A stretch of DNA of 64,000 nucleotides from the NCBI GenBank assembly GCA_963704595.1, contig OY969922.1, positions 3,348,001 through 3,412,000 on the forward strand. Direction: 5' to 3'. The DNA comes from Acuticoccus sp963704595. Lineage in GTDB: Bacteria; Pseudomonadota; Alphaproteobacteria; Rhizobiales; Amorphaceae. The notes under the pieces are model-generated. The model had not been told where the DNA came from. It saw only the letters and a program-made list of their open reading frames with translations, and searched no databases. The position numbers and the translations under genes are program-made. Below, piece by piece: positions 21,275 to 30,408 of the stretch; the first letter of the stretch is position 1; every line of letters starts with the position of its first letter.

Positions 21275-24200
21275 TGCTGTCCGACCTTTCCATCCGCCGC
21301 CCCGTGCTGGCGGCGGTCGTCAGCCTCCTCATCATCGTCTTCGGCATCGGCGCGCTGTCGCAGCTCCCGATCCGCGAGCTTCCCGACATCGATTCGGCCA
21401 TCGTCTCGGTCCGCACGACCTACACTGGTGCGGCGCCCGAGATCGTCGACACCGACATCACCGAGGTGCTGGAGGGTTCGGTCGCAGGCATCGCCGGCGT
21501 CAAGACGATCAGCTCGCAGAGCCGCCGCGGGCGCAGCACCGTCACCGTGGAATTCCAGGTCGGCCGCGACATCGACGAGGCCGCGAACGACGTGCGCGAT
21601 GCCGTCGCCCGCGTCCGCGCCGACCTGCCGGACGACGTCGACGAGCCGCAGGTCCTCAAGAACGACGCCGATTCCGATCCTGTGATGCGCCTCGCTGTCA
21701 TCAACCCGAACATGACGCCGGCCGAAATCACGGATTATGTCGACCGCTACGTAATCGACAGGCTCGGCACCGTGCCGGGCGTCGCCAGCATCGACATGTA
21801 TGGCGACCGGCCGATGGCGGTGCGGATCTGGCTCGACCGGCGCGCGATGGCGGCGCGCAACCTCACCGTCGCCGACATCGAGACTGCGCTCAGGAGCGCC
21901 AACATCGAGCTCCCCGCCGGCGAGCTCCAGACCGACTCGCGCCAGCTCACCGTGCGGCTCAACAACCGCCTGCCGACCGTCGAGGCGTTCGCCAACGTGG
22001 TGGTCGACCGCGTCGCAGGCCAGCCGATCCGCCTGCGCGACATGGCGCGCGTGGTGGCCGGCGTGTCGGAAGACAGCTCCATCGTGCGCAACAACGGGGT
22101 GACCGCCATCGGCCTCTCGGTGGTCCGGCAGAGCCAGTCCAACACCATCGCGATCTCGAACGCCGTGCGCGCAGAGATCGAGGCGATGGCGCCCGGCCTG
22201 CCGGAAGGCATGGCGATCGAAGTGGGCTCGGACGACGCAATCTTCGTCGCCGCCTCGATCAAAGAAGTGGCGAGCGCTCTGGTGATCTCGCTGATCCTGG
22301 TGGTCGGCGTCATCATCGTGTTCCTGCGCTCGTGGCGGGCGACGCTGATCCCGGCGATCACCATCCCCGTCGCGCTCGTCGGCACCTTCGTGCTGATCGC
22401 GGCGATGGGCTTCTCGATCAACGTCCTCACCCTCCTCGCGCTCCTCCTCGCCATCGGCCTCGTGGTCGACGACGCGATCGTGGTGCTCGAAAACATCCAG
22501 CGCCGGATCGACGACGGGGAATCGCCGCTGAAGGCCAGCGTGCTCGGCTCGCGGCAGGTGACCTTCGCCGTGATTGCGACATCGCTGACGCTGATTGCCG
22601 TCTTCGTGCCGCTCTCCTTCCTGCAGGGGCAGGTCGGCCGCCTCTTCACCGAGTTCGGCTTCGTGATGGCGAGCGCCGTGCTGATCTCCACCTTCGTGGC
22701 GCTGACAGCCTGCCCGGCGCTCGCCTCAAAGGTGCTGCGCGGCAGCACAGGTTCGCTCTCCGGCGAGCCGCGCACCCCGCGCCGCGAGCATTGGTTCATG
22801 CGCGGCTTCCGCGCCGCGGTGTCGTTCGCGATCTCGATCCCGCTTGCGGTCATCGCGGTCGGCGTCGCGGTCGCGGCGATGGGCTACTTCGTCTACGGCA
22901 CGATCCCGCAGGAGCTCAGCCCCAGCGAGGACCGCGGCGTCGTCTTCGTGCCGCTGACCGCGCCGCAGGGCAGCACCGTCGCCTTCACCGACATCGCGGC
23001 CCGCCAGGTCGAGGGCATCACCGAGCCGCTGCGCGCCTCCGGCGACGTCGAGGCCGTTTTCACCCTCACCGGGAGCTGGGGCCGCAAGAACCGCGCCTTC
23101 GTGGTGATGCGCCTCGCCGACTGGGCGGAACGCGACATGAGTGCGCGTGAAGTCGCCGCTTCAATGGCGCCGAAGATGGGCTCGATTACGGCGGCCAGCG
23201 GACGGCCGCTGACCCCGTCCGGCCTCGGCCTGCGTGGCAGCCGGACGCCGCTTTCCATCGTCGTCAGCGGACCGGACTTCGACAGCGTGAAGGTCTGGGC
23301 CGCCGAGCTCCTGGAGGCCGCGCAGGGCAACCCCGGCCTCATGAACATGGAAATGGACTACGAGGAAAACCAGCCGCAGATCGACGTCTCCGTCGACCGC
23401 GAGAAGGCCGACGACCTCGGCATCAACCTCGGCACCATGGCCGCCACCCTCCAGACGCTGCTGGCCTCCCGCGAGGTGACCACCTTCGTCGACCGTGGCC
23501 GCGAGTACCCGGTCCTCCTCCAGGCCGACCTCAGCGACCGGACGAGCCCGTCCGACATCGACTTCATCTTCGTGCGCGCCGGCGACGGGGAAACGCTGGT
23601 GCCGCTGAGTTCGCTCATCAACGTCACCACCTCCGCCGCAGCCGACGAGCTCCGCCGCTACGACCGGCTGCCGTCGATCCAGGTGCAGGGCTCCCTCGCC
23701 GACGGCTATTCGCTGGGCGAGGCAATCGCATTCATGGAGCAGGCTGCGGAGAACCTGCCGCCCGAAGCGCGCATCGGCCTCTCCGGCCAGTCGCAGCAGT
23801 TCCGCGAGACATCGAGCGGCGCGATGACCACCTTCGCCCTCGCGCTCCTCATCGTCTTCCTGGTGCTGGCGGCACAGTTCGAGAGCTTCATCCACCCCCT
23901 CGTCATCATGCTCACCGTTCCGCTGGGGGTCGCAGGCGCGGTGTTCTCGCTCGCGATGTCGGGGATCTCGCTCAACATCTACAGCCAGATCGGGATCATC
24001 CTCCTCGTCGGGCTGATGGCGAAGAACGGCATTCTGATCGTCGAGTTCGCCAACCAGCTCCGCGACGAGGGCTACGGCGTGCGCGACGCCGCCATCGAGG
24101 CGACCGTGCTGCGCCTGCGCGCCATCGTGATGACGCTGATCTCCACCGTCCTCGGCGCGGTCCCGCTGGTTCTCGCGAGCGGCGCGGGCGCTGAGAGCCG

Positions 24201-24381
24201 CACCGCGATCGGCGTCGTCATCATCGGGGGCCTGATGGTCTCCGGCATCCTCACCCTCTTCCTGACGCCGGTGCTCTACACCCTCCTCGCTCCGTTCACG
24301 AAGCCGCGCTCCACCGTGGAGAAGGCGATGGATGCCGAACTCGCGGATCTCGGCCCGACCGGCCCCCAGCCCGCCGAATAG
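21274..24381 (+). CDS. RND-family efflux transporter permease
   Basis: A 1035-residue proton-driven efflux pump, complete and uninterrupted. It shows the RND plan of 12 transmembrane helices with two large periplasmic loops. TM1 is followed by LPDIDSAIVSVRTTYTGAAP, and TM4 has GLVVDDAIVVLENIQRR with the paired Asp of the proton relay. LLVGLMAKNGILIVEFANQ in the second half is the matching TM10 motif containing the relay Lys. The sequence resembles the HAE-1 family with multi-subunit preference (MdtB/MexF-like substrates: drugs, detergents, solvents), but substrate cannot be deduced. The adaptor gene upstream overlaps it by one base. Followed by 117 bases before the peptide-transporter genes. 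Confidence 0.95.
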   Translation: MLSDLSIRRPVLAAVVSLLIIVFGIGALSQLPIRELPDIDSAIVSVRTTYTGAAPEIVDTDITEVLEGSVAGIAGVKTISSQSRRGRSTVTVEFQVGRDIDEAANDVRDAVARVRADLPDDVDEPQVLKNDADSDPVMRLAVINPNMTPAEITDYVDRYVIDRLGTVPGVASIDMYGDRPMAVRIWLDRRAMAARNLTVADIETALRSANIELPAGELQTDSRQLTVRLNNRLPTVEAFANVVVDRVAGQPIRLRDMARVVAGVSEDSSIVRNNGVTAIGLSVVRQSQSNTIAISNAVRAEIEAMAPGLPEGMAIEVGSDDAIFVAASIKEVASALVISLILVVGVIIVFLRSWRATLIPAITIPVALVGTFVLIAAMGFSINVLTLLALLLAIGLVVDDAIVVLENIQRRIDDGESPLKASVLGSRQVTFAVIATSLTLIAVFVPLSFLQGQVGRLFTEFGFVMASAVLISTFVALTACPALASKVLRGSTGSLSGEPRTPRREHWFMRGFRAAVSFAISIPLAVIAVGVAVAAMGYFVYGTIPQELSPSEDRGVVFVPLTAPQGSTVAFTDIAARQVEGITEPLRASGDVEAVFTLTGSWGRKNRAFVVMRLADWAERDMSAREVAASMAPKMGSITAASGRPLTPSGLGLRGSRTPLSIVVSGPDFDSVKVWAAELLEAAQGNPGLMNMEMDYEENQPQIDVSVDREKADDLGINLGTMAATLQTLLASREVTTFVDRGREYPVLLQADLSDRTSPSDIDFIFVRAGDGETLVPLSSLINVTTSAAADELRRYDRLPSIQVQGSLADGYSLGEAIAFMEQAAENLPPEARIGLSGQSQQFRETSSGAMTTFALALLIVFLVLAAQFESFIHPLVIMLTVPLGVAGAVFSLAMSGISLNIYSQIGIILLVGLMAKNGILIVEFANQLRDEGYGVRDAAIEATVLRLRAIVMTLISTVLGAVPLVLASGAGAESRTAIGVVIIGGLMVSGILTLFLTPVLYTLLAPFTKPRSTVEKAMDAELADLGPTGPQPAE

Positions 24382-24498
24382 CCCTCCCCCGCCCACAACC
24401 GGGCGTGGCGCGGCCCTTGCTTATATGATTTTGCATAGGCAGGATCGCGAGGCCGGACGGGTGGCCGGCGGCGAAGGCGGAGCAGCGGCGAACCTCTC

Positions 24499-25500
24499 AT
24501 GAGTGCGGTTTTCACACGGGCCTGGACGACGCTGGTCACGCTGTTCGGGGTCGCGGTCGTCGTCTTCGTCGTGATCCGCGTCGCGCCCGGCAACCCGATC
24601 GCGATGATGCTGCCGCCCGGCGCCACCGAGGACGACATCGCGCGCCTCAACGCCCTCTACGGGTTCGATCGCAGCATCTTCGAGCAGTTCGTCATCTGGC
24701 TCGGCAACGTCGTCCAGGGCGACTTCGGCACCTCCATCTCGCTGCGGCAGGACGTGGCGAAGGTGGTGCTCTCCCGCCTGCCCGCGACGCTGGAGCTCGC
24801 GTTCCTCGCGCTCCTGATCGCGGTCGCCATCGGCGGCACCGCGGCCGTGCTGGCGGCCCGCTTTCGCGACACGCCGACCGAGGCCGCGGTCGACGTCGCC
24901 GACGGCATCGCCCTCTCGATCCCCGACTTCCTGTGGGGGCTCACCTTCATTCTCCTCTTCGGCGTCGCCTTCCCGATCTTCGAGATCTCGGGCCGCATCT
25001 CGCCGCGGCTCGACCTTCCGTTCGTCACCAACTTCTACCTTTTCGAGTCGCTGGTGCGCCTCCGGTTCGACCTCCTCGCCAACCTCCTGTCGCACATGCT
25101 GATGCCGGCGCTGGCGCTCGCCCTCCCCCTCGCCGCGGTGATCGCGCAGCTCCTGAAGACCTCGCTCAAGGAGGTGATGAACCAGGACTACGTGCTCCTC
25201 GCCAGAACGCGCGGCTTCGGGCAGACGCGGGCGCTGATGCGCGAGGCGCTGCGCAACGCCGTGCTGCCGACAATGACACTTGTCGGTGTCCAGTTCACCT
25301 TCCTGATCGGCGGTACGGTCATCATCGAGCGGCTGTTCTCCTACGAGGGGCTCGGCAACCTTGCGATCGACGCCGTCATCAACCGCGACCTCCCGCTGAT
25401 CCAGGGCATCGTGATCCTGTTCGCGGTCCTCTTCGTCGCGATCAACCTCGTCGTCGACCTCCTCTACGCCGTCCTGAACCCGAGGCTGCGGCATGGCTGA
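24499..25500 (+). CDS. Peptide/nickel-type ABC transporter permease (DppB-like)
   Basis: A 333-residue inner-membrane permease of the oligopeptide/nickel class (binding-protein-dependent transport family). The N-terminus has TLVTLFGVAVVVFVVIRVAPGNP, the typical first helix, then a long periplasmic loop including YGFDRSIFEQFVIWLGNVVQGDFGTS. The C-terminal EAA loop (SLKEVMNQDYVLLARTRGFG) contacts the ATPases. Its last 8 bases overlap the start of the DppC-like gene (ATG 25493), so the two are translationally coupled. No substrate-binding protein gene is found in the cluster. Ligand could be peptides, nickel, or sugars such as opines. Confidence 0.92.
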   Translation: MSAVFTRAWTTLVTLFGVAVVVFVVIRVAPGNPIAMMLPPGATEDDIARLNALYGFDRSIFEQFVIWLGNVVQGDFGTSISLRQDVAKVVLSRLPATLELAFLALLIAVAIGGTAAVLAARFRDTPTEAAVDVADGIALSIPDFLWGLTFILLFGVAFPIFEISGRISPRLDLPFVTNFYLFESLVRLRFDLLANLLSHMLMPALALALPLAAVIAQLLKTSLKEVMNQDYVLLARTRGFGQTRALMREALRNAVLPTMTLVGVQFTFLIGGTVIIERLFSYEGLGNLAIDAVINRDLPLIQGIVILFAVLFVAINLVVDLLYAVLNPRLRHG

Positions 25501-26355
25501 GGCGTTCGGCGCACCGCGCGCACGCGTCGCGCAGGCCCGCGCCGCGGCTGTGGCTAGCCGGCGGCTGGCTCCTCGCGGTCGGCCTCGCGGCCCTCTTCGC
25601 GCCGCTGCTCGCCCCGCACGACCCGCTCTACCAGGACCTCTTCCTCAACCGGATGCCGCCCTTCTGGGTCGAGGGCGCCGAGCCCGGCTACTGGCTCGGG
25701 ACCGACAGCCTCGGCCGCGACGTTCTCTCCCGCCTCCTCTACGGCGCGCGGATCGCCTTCATCGTGGCGTTCGTCGCAGGCACGGCGGCCTGCCTCATCG
25801 GCGCGACGCTCGGCCTCCTCGCCGGCTATTTCGGCGGCTGGACCGACCGGGTGATCTCGCGGATCGTCGACATCTGGATGGCCTTCCCGCCCGTCCTCTT
25901 CGCGATCCTCCTCGTCGCGGTGCTCGGCACGGGGCTCCTCTCCGTCATCATCGCGATCGCGGTGATCGACTGGACGCGCTTCTGCCGCGTCGTCCGCGCC
26001 GAGGCGATGCAGCAGCGGGCGATGGAATACGTCGAATTCGGCACGGGTCGCCGGCTTCTCGCGCTGGGGCATCCTCGCGCGCGAGGTGCTCCCCAACGTG
26101 ATGCCGTCGATCATCGTCCTTCTCTCGCTGGAGATGGGGATCGCCGTCATCGTCGAGGCGATCCTGTCGTTCGTGAACCTCTCCATCTCGTCGGATTCGC
26201 CCACCTGGGGCGGCATGATCGCCGAGGGGCGCGCTGCGATCTACCAGGCGTGGTGGGTGCTGGTGTTCCCGCTGATCGCTCTCTTCCTCACCGTTCTCGC
26301 CTTCAGCCAGTTCGGCGAGGGGCTGAAGAACCGCTTCGACCCGGTGCTCCAGTGA
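25493..26355 (+). CDS. Peptide-type ABC transporter permease (DppC-like; two apparent frameshifts)
   Basis: Second permease of the peptide transporter, 286 residues after removing two inserted bases (near 25540 and 26041). The N-terminus is short and precedes LWLAGGWLLAVGLAALFAP, the first helix. Then come HPLYQDLF-like loop residues and YWLGTDSLGRDVLSRLLYGARI, the hallmark of DppC/OppC proteins. The restored EAA region reads ARVAGFSRWGILAREVLPNV. The C-terminal segment with DSPTWGGMIAEGR is also typical. Starts inside the 3' end of the DppB-like gene and its TGA overlaps the GTG start of the first ATPase by 3 bases. Confidence 0.9.
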
Positions 26356-27227
26356 CCGCAGCACTCCAGATCGCCAACCTCTCCGTCGCGCTGGGCGGCG
26401 ACAGGCGCCACCGCCTCCTGCGCAGCGTCGACCTCACCGTCGCGCCCGGCGAAGTCCACGGCCTCGTCGGCGAGTTCGGCGCCGGCAAGTCGATGATCGG
26501 GAAGACCGTGTTCGGCATCCTTCCGGGCGCCGCGCGCGTGGTGGAGGGCGAGATCCGCTTCCACGGCGTCGACCTCCTCTCGCTGCCCAAGCGCGAGCTT
26601 CGGACGTTGCGCGGGCGCGAGATGGCGCTGATCCCGCAGGACCCGCTCACCGCGCTCAACCCCTCGCGCCGGATCGGCCCGCAGATCACCGACCGGCTGG
26701 TGAAAATCCTCGGCCACGGCCGCAAGGCCGCCGACCGTCGCGCCCTCGACCTTCTCGAGGAAGTGCAGATCCGCGACCCGGACCGCGTGATGCGCGCCTA
26801 CCCGCACGAACTCTCCGGCGGAATGCGCCAGCGTGTCCTGATCGCCGACGCGTTCGCCGCCGAGCCGAAGCTGATCGTCGCCGACGAGCCGACCACCGCG
26901 CTCGACGTGACGGTCCAGCGCCGCATCCTCGGCCTCATCGCCGCGATGCAGGCCCGCCACGGCGCGGCGCTCCTCTTCGTCACCCACGATCTCGGCGTGG
27001 TCGCCAAGGTGTGCCAGTCGGTCTCGGTCCTCTTCGGCGGCCACGTCGTCGAGCAGGGCCGCACCGCCGATATCCTCCACACGCCGCAGACCGCCTACAC
27101 CCGCGCGCTGCTGGACGCGACGCCGCGCTACGACCGGCCCGACGCCGCCCTCGTCCCCGTCGCGCCCAAGATCACCGCCGCGCTGACGCTGGAGAACGAG
27201 TGGGCCGACACGATGTACGCGCAATGA
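26352..27227 (+). CDS. Peptide-type ABC transporter ATPase (DppD-like)
   Basis: 291-residue ABC ATPase. Walker A reads GEFGAGKS, where most peptide-importer ATPases have GESGSGKS; the catalytic Lys-Ser is kept. The Q-loop is in IPQDPLTALNP, the signature is LSGGMRQR, Walker B is LIVADEPTTALD, and the switch His is in FVTHDLG. The C-terminal extension (HTPQTAYTRALLDATPR) is the oligopeptide-family tail, but it lacks the CxxxxC iron-sulfur-like cysteine cluster some members have. GTG at 26352-26354 is used as start because it overlaps the preceding stop and places residue 1 just before the first beta strand. Confidence 0.92.
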   Translation: MTAALQIANLSVALGGDRRHRLLRSVDLTVAPGEVHGLVGEFGAGKSMIGKTVFGILPGAARVVEGEIRFHGVDLLSLPKRELRTLRGREMALIPQDPLTALNPSRRIGPQITDRLVKILGHGRKAADRRALDLLEEVQIRDPDRVMRAYPHELSGGMRQRVLIADAFAAEPKLIVADEPTTALDVTVQRRILGLIAAMQARHGAALLFVTHDLGVVAKVCQSVSVLFGGHVVEQGRTADILHTPQTAYTRALLDATPRYDRPDAALVPVAPKITAALTLENEWADTMYAQ

Positions 27228-28028
27228 CGATGTTCGCCGTCGACAACCTCGACCTCGCCCTCCCCAACCTCAACGCCAAACGCCCGTTCCGGCCTGCGCC
27301 GATGGTGCCGATCCTGCGCGACCTCACCTTCACCATCCCCGCGGGCGCGTGCGTCGGCATCGTCGGCGAGTTCGGGATCGGGAAAATCGACGCTGGGGCG
27401 GACGCTGGTGCGCCTCTACGAGCCGACGGGCGGGCGCGTGGTGTTCGACGGGACCGACATCACCCACCTCTCGGCCGAGGAGATCCGCCCGCTCCGGCGC
27501 AATCTCCAAGTGATCTTCCAGGACCCCTCCTCCTCGCTCAACCCGCGGCACACGGTGGCGGCCATCGTGGAGGCCCCTCTCCGCCTCCATGGCACGGCGA
27601 ACCCGGAAGCCGCCGCCCGCGAGGCGCTGGAAGCCGTCGGCCTGTCGCGCGCCTTCGCCGGCCGATACCCGCACGAGCTCTCCGGCGGCCAGCGCCAGCG
27701 GGTCGGCATCGCCCGCGCCGTCGCGCTGCGGCCGAAGTTCATCTTCGCGGACGAGATCGTCTCCGGCCTCGACACCTCGACGCAGGCGCAGGTGATCGCG
27801 CTTCTCAAGGACCTCCGCCGCCACCTGTCGCTGACGATGGCTTTCGTCAGCCACGACCTTTCCGTCGTGCGGCACCTGTGCGACCGGCTTATCGTGATGA
27901 GCGCGGGGCGGATAATCGAGGCGGGCGAGACCGCCGAAATCTTCGACGATCCGCAGCACCCGGAGACCCGCGCCCTGAAGGACGCGATCCCCCTTCCCGA
28001 GATCGACCCCGCCTGGCTCGGCGCCTGA
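27224..28028 (+). CDS. Peptide-type ABC transporter ATPase (DppF-like; one apparent frameshift)
   Basis: Second ABC ATPase, 267 residues when one A of the AAAA at 27383-27386 is removed. The insertion falls exactly in Walker A; corrected it reads GEFGIGKSTLGRTL, again with Phe at the third position as in the DppD-like partner. The Q-loop is IFQDPSSSLNPRHTV, the signature LSGGQRQR, Walker B FIFADEIVSGLD, and the H-switch FVSHDLSVV. The C-terminus is short, ending soon after the ALKDAIPLPE segment typical of DppF proteins. ATG 27224 overlaps the preceding TGA (ATGA). It is the last gene of the dppBCDF-like operon and converges with the amino-acid permease, 21 bases away. Confidence 0.9.
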
Positions 28029-28049
28029 GGCGCCGGCCTTGAGCTCTAC

Positions 28050-28724
28050 TCAGGCCGTGCGCGCCCGCTTCTGCCGCTCCTCGAGGTAGGAGACAAGCCG
28101 GACTGCGGGCCACAGGATGATGAAATAGATGATTGCCGCCGCTATGAGGGGCGACGGGTTGGCCGTCAGCGCCTGCGCGTCCGTCGCCTGCTTCAGGAGG
28201 TCCGGCATCGCCACGACGGAAGCGAGGCTGGTGTCCTTGGCGATGGCGACGCAGTTCGACGTCTGCGGCGGGATCGCGACGCGGACGGCCTGTGGCAGCA
28301 CCACCTTCCACAGCGTGACGTGGAACGGCAGCCCGAGCGCCCGTGCCGCCTCGAACTGCCCTTCCGGCAGGCTCTGGATGCCGGCGCGAAAGCACTCGGC
28401 CGTGAAGGCGGCGAGCACAAGCGACAGCGCCATCACCGCGGAGGAGAACGGGGTGAAGACGATGCCGACGAACGGCAGCGCGTAGTAGATCACCACGAGG
28501 AGGACGAGGATCGGCAGCGCGCGGAAGGCGTCGATCAGGAAGATCGCCAGCCAGCGCAGCGGCCTCGGCGCATAAAGCTTCATCAGGCACCAGATGATGC
28601 CGAGGGTCACGCCGATGATGATCGTCGAAACGGAGAGGAGCGCGGTATTGATGAGACCCTGCCAAAGCATTGGCAGGGTCCGCAGCATTACACTGGTGTT
28701 GAAGAAGGTGTCGAGCAGGCCCAT
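28050..28724 (-). CDS. Polar amino-acid ABC transporter permease
   Basis: A 224-residue inner-membrane permease of the HisMQ/GlnP class, with about five hydrophobic segments. The His/Glu/Gln-type signature FRALPILVLLVVIYYALPF and the cytoplasmic EAA loop EAARALGLPFHVTLWKVVLPQA are intact. The start ATG (28722-28724) overlaps the stop of the binding-protein gene by one base, so the two are coupled. Only one permease is present, which would imply a homodimer, and no ATPase gene lies in the cluster. The energising subunit must come from elsewhere in the genome. Confidence 0.92.
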   Translation of the reverse strand: MGLLDTFFNTSVMLRTLPMLWQGLINTALLSVSTIIIGVTLGIIWCLMKLYAPRPLRWLAIFLIDAFRALPILVLLVVIYYALPFVGIVFTPFSSAVMALSLVLAAFTAECFRAGIQSLPEGQFEAARALGLPFHVTLWKVVLPQAVRVAIPPQTSNCVAIAKDTSLASVVAMPDLLKQATDAQALTANPSPLIAAAIIYFIILWPAVRLVSYLEERQKRARTA

Positions 28725-29512
28725 TATTGCGCGGTCGGCACGTCCAGAACGGTGACGGTGCTTGTGCCTTCCATGGGCGGCACGCCGAAGTGCTTCTCAT
28801 GAATCTGCGCGAGGAAGCCCTCTTCCTTCAGCTCGGTGATCGCGTCGGACGCCTTCTGCGTGAGGTCGGAATCCTTGCCGAGCATGATGGCGTAGCGGTC
28901 GCCGGTCGGGATCGTCTCGCCCGTGGTCATCCCCTGCATTTCCTTGAAGGCGAAGAGCATTCCCGGAAGGTCGGTGATGACGGCGGCGACGCGGCCGTTC
29001 TGCGCGTCGAGCAGCATCTGGGTGTAGGCGTCATAGCCGCGGATGTTGCCGAACTTGTACTTCTCGGCGTTCTCCTTGGCCCACTTGTCGCCGGTCGAGG
29101 CGGACAGGACGCCGACGTCCTTGCCCTCGAGGTCGGAAAGCTTGGTGACGCCGGAGCCTTCCTTCACGCCGAGCGCGAGGTCGGCGTCGTAGTAGCCTTG
29201 CGTGAAGTCCTGGTTCTGGAGGCGGTCGTTGGTGATGGTGATCGAGGAGATCGCCATGTCGATCCGGCCCGAATTGGTCGCCGCAAACAGCGCCTGGAAG
29301 CCGGTGTCCTGATAGTTGACATCCATGCCCAGTTTTTCGGCAATCGCGTTGACGAGGTCGACCTCGAAGCCTTCGAACGAGCCGTCGGCCTGCTTCATCT
29401 CCCACGGCGGGTTGGCGGAATAGACGCCGACGGTCAGCGTTTCGGCGGCGGCGCTCGCCGCAAAGCCGGCGGCCATCACGGCGGCGGCAGCCGCTGCTAG
29501 TATCTTACGCAT
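28724..29512 (-). CDS. Polar amino-acid ABC transporter substrate-binding protein
   Basis: Periplasmic family-3 solute-binding protein, 262 residues. It has a signal peptide MRKILAAAAAAVMAAGFAASAAA, then LTVGVYSANPPWEMKQADGSFEGFEVDL, the ligand-pocket entry typical of the family, and MAISSITITNDRLQNQDFTQGYY, the conserved loop equivalent to the TRIMPxREEKVDFSxPY-type segment. ATG 29510-29512 is preceded by GGGGAG at 5 bases, so it is preferred over the in-frame GTG at 29536. Ligand cannot be told; the absence of the usual Arg in an S-x-R motif context leaves amino-acid specificity open. Divergent from the haloacid dehalogenase gene. Confidence 0.92.
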   Translation of the reverse strand: MRKILAAAAAAVMAAGFAASAAAETLTVGVYSANPPWEMKQADGSFEGFEVDLVNAIAEKLGMDVNYQDTGFQALFAATNSGRIDMAISSITITNDRLQNQDFTQGYYDADLALGVKEGSGVTKLSDLEGKDVGVLSASTGDKWAKENAEKYKFGNIRGYDAYTQMLLDAQNGRVAAVITDLPGMLFAFKEMQGMTTGETIPTGDRYAIMLGKDSDLTQKASDAITELKEEGFLAQIHEKHFGVPPMEGTSTVTVLDVPTAQ

Positions 29513-29681
29513 CAACTCTCCCCTTGTGTTCACCACCGCGTCCGGGCGGCGTGCGCCCGAGCTTCATGGCGAATTGAAGTTGATGCAAGTGCATTGAACG
29601 GGCCAAGAAGGGGCTGAAACGCAACTTGTTCGAAAGGTTGCGGCGGCGTGCCGAAACACGCCGAGCGCGAGGAGAGACCCG

Positions 29682-30398
29682 ATGAACCTGACCGACTTCG
29701 ACGCCCTCAGTTTCGACTGCTACGGCACGCTGATCGACTGGGAGAGCGGCATGGTCGAGGGCCTCGAACCGCTCACCTCGCAGGTCGACGGCCTCACCCG
29801 CAACGCGATCCTCGAAGCGCACGCCGAAGCCGAATCCACCCAGCAGGCGCAGACGCCGTGGATGCGCTACAGCGACCTCCTCGCCGTCGTCTACAAGCGC
29901 CTCGCCGAGCGCTGGGGCGTCCCCGCGAGCCACGCCGAATGCGTCGCCTACGGCAATTCGGTGAAGGACTGGCCGGCGTTTCCGGACAGCGCCGATGCGC
30001 TTGCGTACCTCAAGCAGCACTACAGGCTCATCATCCTCTCCAACGTCGATAACGCGTCGTTCGCAGGCTCGCACGAGCGGCTGGGGGTGACTTTCGACGC
30101 GATCTACACCGCCGAGGACATCGGCTCCTACAAGCCGTCCGACCGCAATTTCGAGTACATGCTCGCCCGCCTGCCCCACCTCGGGGTGGAGAAGCCGCGC
30201 CTTCTCCATGTGGCCGAAAGCCTGTTCCACGACCACGAGCCGGCAAGCCGGCACGATCTCGCCAAGTGCTGGATCTATCGCCGCCACGCCGACGAGGGCT
30301 TCGGCGCGACGATGACGCCGGGCGAGATGCCGGCGGTGGACTTCCGCTTCAACTCGATGGCCGAGCTCGTGGCCGCGCACAAGGCCGCGCGCGGCTGA
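29682..30398 (+). CDS. Haloacid dehalogenase type II-like hydrolase
   Basis: A 238-residue HAD-superfamily enzyme of the L-2-haloacid dehalogenase branch. Motif I is FDCYGTLIDWESG with the nucleophilic Asp, motif II is ILSNVDN, motif III Lys lies in SYKPSDRNFEYML, and the motif IV region reads HVAESLFHDHEPA, where most family members have HVAQSLYHD. The conserved cap-domain Arg region (PWMRYSDLLAVVY) is present. The natural substrate may be a haloacid or a phosphorylated metabolite; many members annotated this way are not dehalogenases. Its stop lies 10 bases from the convergent kynureninase stop. Confidence 0.9.
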   Translation: MNLTDFDALSFDCYGTLIDWESGMVEGLEPLTSQVDGLTRNAILEAHAEAESTQQAQTPWMRYSDLLAVVYKRLAERWGVPASHAECVAYGNSVKDWPAFPDSADALAYLKQHYRLIILSNVDNASFAGSHERLGVTFDAIYTAEDIGSYKPSDRNFEYMLARLPHLGVEKPRLLHVAESLFHDHEPASRHDLAKCWIYRRHADEGFGATMTPGEMPAVDFRFNSMAELVAAHKAARG

Positions 30399-30408
30399 CG
30401 GCGCCCTG

